In this document: in pieces, positions 9,934 to 13,597 of the stretch
Layout: the number at the start of each line of letters is the position of its first letter
How positions within the stretch are numbered: the stretch's first letter is position 1
Assembly: GCA_036939755.1 (NCBI GenBank)
Contig: JALLAZ010000590.1
Span: 1-13,597 of the forward strand
DNA length: 13,597 bases
DNA from: Stephanodiscus triporus
Lineage: Eukaryota > Bacillariophyta > Thalassiosirophyceae > Thalassiosirales > Thalassiosiraceae
Direction: 5' to 3'
Position numbers and translations under genes: made by a program
The notes under the pieces: model-generated
What the model saw: only the letters and a program-made list of their open reading frames with translations
What the model was told of the DNA's origin: nothing
Database searches by the model: none

Positions 9934-10526
9934 TATTTCATCGTCTGTATGCTACTTACACATCAAAATGGTGGTTGGCCGGCGCAGGGGGCGAAGAAAT
10001 CACCCTAGCAAAAACTTCGATAAAATTAAAAACAGAAATACGAAATTTAGTGATGTTACTGTTGCACAGTTCGTCGTTCCCAAAATGATTGCCGAGGAGG
10101 TAATCTCCCGCAATCTGTCGATGCATCGGTCAACATTTGCATGTGCCATGCAACCGTTCGGCGGCATCGCACCCCGACAACGCATTGACATCATATCATG
10201 TCTCCCGCCTGGAATATCAACAGAAGACGCTCGTCCAACGTAAAACGACTCGTCGTCGCGTTCGACTCCGGTCGTGGTCCAGCGGATGCCGTGCGGAATC
10301 TTCGGCGCGCCGAATAGCACGCGTCGCGTTGGAAAACACGACAACCCATCGTTGGCGTCGAGTGTAACAAATTATGTGTAATGTTCCTACGTACGATACC
10401 ATAGCCTGTGTGGATGTGATCTTCTCTCTCGCTCAACCAGAACTCCTGCCCTCTTCTCCCTTCCTTCTCCTCTCTCGCAACTCGCACAGCCACACCGCTA
10501 AGCGTCCTCCTCATCACCACATTGTC
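9934..10526. promoter_or_regulatory. Divergent intergenic region between the fusion gene and the SDR gene
   Basis: This 593-bp space lies between two start codons pointing away from each other, so it must hold both promoters. The tract from 10425 to 10500 is rich in CTC/TTCC (cttctctctcgctc, ccttccttctcctctctcgc), as expected of a 5' leader before the SDR start. The element gttcctacgtacgatacc is at 10382-10399. A 114-codon open frame on the minus strand (10344-10000) shows no family features. Confidence 0.55.
10383..10396 (+). promoter_or_regulatory. TTCCTACGTACGAT element upstream of the SDR gene
   Basis: About 140 bp before the SDR start codon. It contains overlapping TACGTA and CGTACG palindromes. 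The first ten bases (ttcctacgta) recur exactly at 13352-13361 upstream of the secreted-protein gene. Function is inferred from recurrence and position only. Confidence 0.35.
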
Positions 10527-11504
10527 ATGAAGAGCATCGCACTATTAGTATACGCGGCTCCCATTTGCTTAGCCATGAAGGTGGCCGTCACGGGAACCAC
10601 CGGCCGACTCGGCAGGGAGGCAGTTCAGATCCTGTCGTCCAAGGGCATACAAACGCGATGCCTCCTCCGACATCCCATCGACGCGAGCGTTTCCCCGTCA
10701 ATCGAGAAGGACGCGTCTTCCTCCGAGGTGGCTTCGTACCTGGCGAATCTTCCCCACGTCACCATGGTCGAGGGCGATGCCACCGACCCGACGTCCTGCA
10801 GATTGCTGGTCGAGGGATGCGATGCCGTGCTTGCCCTGCACGGGCCCGCTCGTCCGCCTCCGCTCCAATCGCTTTTCCGACTGCTGCCGGAGACGGATCC
10901 CAAGCACAGCCGTAGCGTCAACTACCTAGCCGTGAAGAATCTGATCGACGCCGCGAGGGAATGCGATTGCAAGCGTATCGTCCGCGTGACCGGGAAGGGG
11001 GAGGCGCCGACGCAGGTTTTTACCGTGCTGATTAACATGCTGGGACATATGGCCAAGGCCTGGAATTACGAGGGAGAGCAGCTGCTGCGAACGTCCGGGG
11101 TGGATTACACCATCGTCAGACCGGGCGTCATGGGAAGGGACGACGTCCCGACCGGCGGGAGGGTGCTGGCGTTGGCGGACAACGGACGGGATTTGCCGGT
11201 CACCGCCGTGACTCACTCGCAAATCGCCGGCCTGTGCGTCGACTGTCTGGATTATCCCAACACCTCCCGGTCGACGCTCACGGCGATGAACGTCGCATCG
11301 GGGACGGGGGAGGACAGCTACGCCCCGCTTCTTGCCGGGGTAAAATCCGACACGAGATCATTCCCAACGACCCTGCTGAGCGAACACAAAAAGGCGGCGC
11401 AGATCGGCGCGGCCGTGCTCGTGGCATTCGCGGCGGTAATTTTGACTGGATTCGCAGCGATGACGAAAGCAATCGGGGGGCTCGTGGTGGGTTTGTTATC
11501 GTAG
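10527..11504 (+). CDS. Atypical short-chain dehydrogenase/reductase (NAD(P)-binding, NmrA/SDR_a5-like) with C-terminal membrane anchor
   Basis: The protein is 325 residues from an intronless frame. Residues 1-16 (MKSIALLVYAAPICLA) look like a signal peptide or signal anchor. MKVAVTGTTGRLGREAV (17-33) is the first strand and glycine loop of a Rossmann fold, with the GxxGRxG form usual in atypical SDRs. VEGDATDPTSC, EGCDAVLALHG, NYLAVKNLIDAA and KRIVRVTGKG follow the family order. NYEGEQLLRTSGVDYTIVRPGVM matches the 'K/YxxxExLLxxSGLxYTIxRPG' stretch of NmrA-like proteins, with Asn where a Lys or Tyr is often found. Residues about 293-325 are hydrophobic (IGAAVLVAFAAVILTGFAAM), a probable membrane span ending the chain. 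Plastid or endomembrane location is plausible, but the usual Phe-containing diatom plastid cleavage motif is not evident. An upstream in-frame Met (10374) lies in leader sequence. Substrate unknown. Confidence 0.88.
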   Translation: MKSIALLVYAAPICLAMKVAVTGTTGRLGREAVQILSSKGIQTRCLLRHPIDASVSPSIEKDASSSEVASYLANLPHVTMVEGDATDPTSCRLLVEGCDAVLALHGPARPPPLQSLFRLLPETDPKHSRSVNYLAVKNLIDAARECDCKRIVRVTGKGEAPTQVFTVLINMLGHMAKAWNYEGEQLLRTSGVDYTIVRPGVMGRDDVPTGGRVLALADNGRDLPVTAVTHSQIAGLCVDCLDYPNTSRSTLTAMNVASGTGEDSYAPLLAGVKSDTRSFPTTLLSEHKKAAQIGAAVLVAFAAVILTGFAAMTKAIGGLVVGLLS

Positions 11505-11887
11505 CAACTACAAAATGCCGTTTGCATCGCATCGTGCGAGAGCTCGCGACACGTCCGTCGACTCGGTGTCACTTTGCTCTCCTCACAGACCATAAGTCTG
11601 CATGGCCGGTGGCGCCCGTGGCAAATAGTCAACAACAGGAATGTGAGAGATTTATATCAAACAATACCTGCTGATGGATTGAACGTATTGACAACTTCAT
11701 TACAGTCCAAGCTGATTCAATTAAGTAGTATCGTAGATCTCCCTTGACAAAGAATATTAAACATGTTATTCATTTGATGTAACAACGAATGATCCGTGGT
11801 CCCTCACAGGTTCCCCGACCGCGGTTCTGAAAAATATATTGTTGGTGATGCGGGTTGGCAACAATTACAGGCATGGACCAATGACAA
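11505..11887. other. Convergent intergenic region
   Basis: 383 bp between the stop codons of the SDR gene and the secreted-protein gene. Both 3' ends must lie here. The stretch 11690-11790 is AT-rich, with AATATTAAACATG and TTACATCAAATG (minus strand). No further gene or strong hairpin is seen. Confidence 0.5.
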
Positions 11888-13078
11888 TCACATACATGGT
11901 CCAATGTGAACCCACGCATCATCCCACATCTCCTCCGAATTCGGATACTGAACCAACAAGGCAGCATCCCACTCGCCAATGTTACAATACTCAACGTAGA
12001 GCGAATGACATTCGAAAATGTTTCCCGTGACTGAGACCCTGTCTCCACCAAGATAGTCCGTCTTGGTTATGTTGTAGGCTGGTGGACAAGCGGGAACTGC
12101 GATGGCGGCGTCTTCATATGCAAATACGTTTGATGGAGCTAAGGTGGGGGAGAACGTGGGCGATAACGTCGGTTCTGCGGTTGGTTCTGCAACTAATGCC
12201 TCCAAGGAGCACGGACCAACATGCACCCACGCATTACTCCATTTCTCTTCGGCTTCTGCATCCTCAGCCAACAGAGCATCGTCCCACTCGCCAATGTTAC
12301 AATACTGTACTAAAAGCGAATCACATTCGAATATGTTGTCTGTGACTGCGACTAAATCTCCGCCAAGATATGTCGTCTTGGTGGTGTCGTAGGCAGGGGG
12401 GCAAGCAGAGAGCACCTCAGCAAATTGTTTAGACTCGATTTCGATAGCTGGAGCTAAGGTGGCATCAGTGGCTTGTGTGGAGTCGGTGGGGGGCACTGTT
12501 GTGGTTGCCGATGATAGGTTTGGCATAGACATTGCGGAGGTCTTGGAAGTTGTGGCCGTCATAGTCTCCATGCTCATGTTCCCATTCATCTTCTTCTTGA
12601 TCTTCTTTGTCTCCGATTTATTCGTGGACGTCTTAAGTTCCTTAATCTTATCCTTCTTATCCTTCTTATCCTTCTTCTTCTGCCTTGCGGCAGACGTTTG
12701 ATCTCCCATGCTCATGGACATGTTAGACTTGTTAGATTTAGTTGCCGCAGACGTTTGATCTCGCATGCTCATGGACATATTAGACTTGTTAGATTTCGTT
12801 GCCACAGACGTTTGATCTCGCATACTCATGGACATATTAGACTTGGTAGATTTCGTTGCATCAGACCTTTGATCTCCCATGCTCATGTCCATATTAGTTT
12901 TGGTAGCCTTAACCCTATCTTTTTTTTTATGCTTTTTCGTATGTTTTTTTTCTCTCCCCTTGAGATCACGTAGGACAAGCGTATCATCTTTGCCATGCTG
13001 GTCAGCGTCCGAAGCCGAAGATATGGAGGCCGATGCCGAGATGGCGAGGAAGAGGAAGCTGAGTATCGCGTGCTTCAT
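11888..13078 (-). CDS. Secreted Lys/Ser/Met-repeat protein with two Cys/Trp-rich modules; silaffin-like, candidate cell-wall protein
   Basis: The protein is 396 residues and intronless. Residues 1-22 (MKHAILSFLFLAISASASIS) form a clear signal peptide; this start is preferred to a Met seven codons earlier for that reason. RDL at 37-39 fits the RxL site at which diatom silaffin-type precursors are cut. A basic stretch (KKHTKKHKKKDR) leads into four 19-residue repeats of the form MRDQTSAATKSNKSNMSMS, then a Lys cluster (RQKKKDKKDKKDKIKELK), a Thr/Ser-rich linker and a module at 226-290. An EPTAEPTLSPTFSPTLAP linker follows, then a second module at 331-395. Each module runs CPPAY...T.YLGGD.V.VT.NIFEC.SL.V.YCNIGEWD.ALL...W..AWVH.GPC, reminiscent of small carbohydrate (chitin)-binding modules, which I infer but cannot confirm. 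Lys/Ser repeats suggest polyamine- or phosphate-modified biosilica proteins. A role in extracellular adhesion is the alternative. Confidence 0.85.
   Translation of the reverse strand: MKHAILSFLFLAISASASISSASDADQHGKDDTLVLRDLKGREKKHTKKHKKKDRVKATKTNMDMSMGDQRSDATKSTKSNMSMSMRDQTSVATKSNKSNMSMSMRDQTSAATKSNKSNMSMSMGDQTSAARQKKKDKKDKKDKIKELKTSTNKSETKKIKKKMNGNMSMETMTATTSKTSAMSMPNLSSATTTVPPTDSTQATDATLAPAIEIESKQFAEVLSACPPAYDTTKTTYLGGDLVAVTDNIFECDSLLVQYCNIGEWDDALLAEDAEAEEKWSNAWVHVGPCSLEALVAEPTAEPTLSPTFSPTLAPSNVFAYEDAAIAVPACPPAYNITKTDYLGGDRVSVTGNIFECHSLYVEYCNIGEWDAALLVQYPNSEEMWDDAWVHIGPCM
12691..12918 (-). repeat. Four tandem 57-bp units inside the secreted-protein gene
   Basis: Units begin at 12691, 12748, 12805 and 12862, each exactly 57 bp (19 codons), and each encodes the DQTSxATKSNKSNMSMS theme. 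The middle two are nearly identical. The unit nearest the N-terminus (12862-12918) is the most diverged and reads TNMDMSM. Constant length and conserved Ser, Lys and Met positions indicate in-frame expansion under selection. Confidence 0.92.
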
Positions 13079-13597
13079 CTTCGTTAGAATTCTATGCACA
13101 AGGATCTCCTTATCGAATTGGACTCGATGTTATGGCTTTTGGCTTCAATTTAATTTAAAAATAAAGAGGTTGATGTGAGTCTCGTAAAAGTTGTGTGTGC
13201 GTTGAGTCCGGGGTGACGGAGCTGCGCGCTCCTCACGGACGCGCAGAGAAGAGGAGGTGTCGTACCGAGCGTCCAGTCTACGAAGGATTTAGTACGATAA
13301 CAGCTTTGACATGAGTGTAATAAAGCAGTACTCATCATACCTAGTGCGGGGTTCCTACGTAGGAATCGTACGTCGTGAGTAATTTCGGTAGAATTGTCCA
13401 AACTTGTGCGAGTAAAAAACGGGCGTATGGTTAAGGCCGTCCCTTACAGTAGTCCGACGTAATTTTTTCACTTTCTCGTTTTTTTGCCGTATGTAGGTTT
13501 TGTACTGCTTGGCGACTTTTCGGGTAATTTGAGCATAATTTCAGCGATCTGAGGGTCATTTCGAAATTCCGTCCACGATTGAAAAAAATCGTAATTC
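13079..13597. promoter_or_regulatory. Upstream region of the secreted-protein gene
   Basis: This holds the 5' leader and promoter of the minus-strand gene. At 13352-13365 there is a perfect 14-bp palindrome, TTCCTACGTAGGAA, followed by CGTACG at 13367-13372. Near the window end, ACGATT (13575-13580) pairs with AATCGT (13587-13592) as a short stem-loop. No gene is recognised to the window end. Confidence 0.5.

Noticed and set aside
10000..10344. 114-codon minus-strand frame upstream of the fusion gene, possible targeting exon
   Set aside because: There is no convincing splice path to the first IDO exon, which has its own Met after an in-frame TAG, and no family features.
13079..13099. Start of the secreted protein seven codons earlier (MHRILTK)
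   Set aside because: The Met at 13078 gives a textbook signal peptide; the earlier Met adds charged residues in front of it.

Overview
This window looks like nuclear DNA of a photosynthetic stramenopile, most likely a diatom. The evidence is short GT-AG introns of about 70-170 nt, intron-rich genes beside intron-poor ones, a eukaryotic nucleolar methyltransferase, and a secreted Lys/Ser/Met-repeat protein with 'EPTxxPTxSPT' linkers and an RxL site, a style typical of diatom wall and extracellular proteins. The genus cannot be fixed from sequence alone.

Layout, left to right. Positions 1-1330 hold no convincing intact gene: a decayed, frame-broken set of acidic repeats readable on the minus strand, a 30-bp tandem duplication, simple G-rich and GAT tracts, and an 86-nt foldback overlapping a second inverted repeat. 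At 1596-2754 (+) lies a two-exon DIM1/KsgA-type 18S rRNA dimethyladenosine transferase. About 800 bp without a recognisable gene follow. At 3562-4647 (+) is a three-exon gene of unknown function, trailed by a decayed NUMOD3-like repeat block (4669-4877). These two sit between near-identical 27-bp direct repeats (3013-3039 and 4933-4959).

The centrepiece is a nine-exon minus-strand gene (9933-4981) whose spliced model encodes about 1412 residues. In order it carries an indoleamine 2,3-dioxygenase (IDO)-like heme domain, a diflavin-reductase-type FAD/NADPH module without an FMN domain, a cytochrome b5 domain, and about 285 C-terminal residues that I do not recognise. The arrangement suggests a self-sufficient heme dioxygenase, with electrons passing from NADPH to FAD to b5 heme to IDO heme. 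In mammals separate cytochrome b5 and P450 reductase are known to reduce IDO1; here the chain appears to be one polypeptide. The likely substrate-pocket residues differ from tryptophan-type IDO, so the substrate is open.

Divergent from it, about 590 bp away, is an intronless atypical short-chain dehydrogenase/reductase (10527-11504, +) with an N-terminal signal-like segment and a C-terminal membrane anchor. Convergent with that gene is a secreted protein (13078-11888, -) with four 19-residue Lys/Ser/Met repeats, a silaffin-like RxL processing site, Lys clusters and two Cys/Trp-rich modules. The last 500 bp are its upstream region. TACGTA/CGTACG-type elements occur upstream of DIM1, the reductase gene and the secreted-protein gene.
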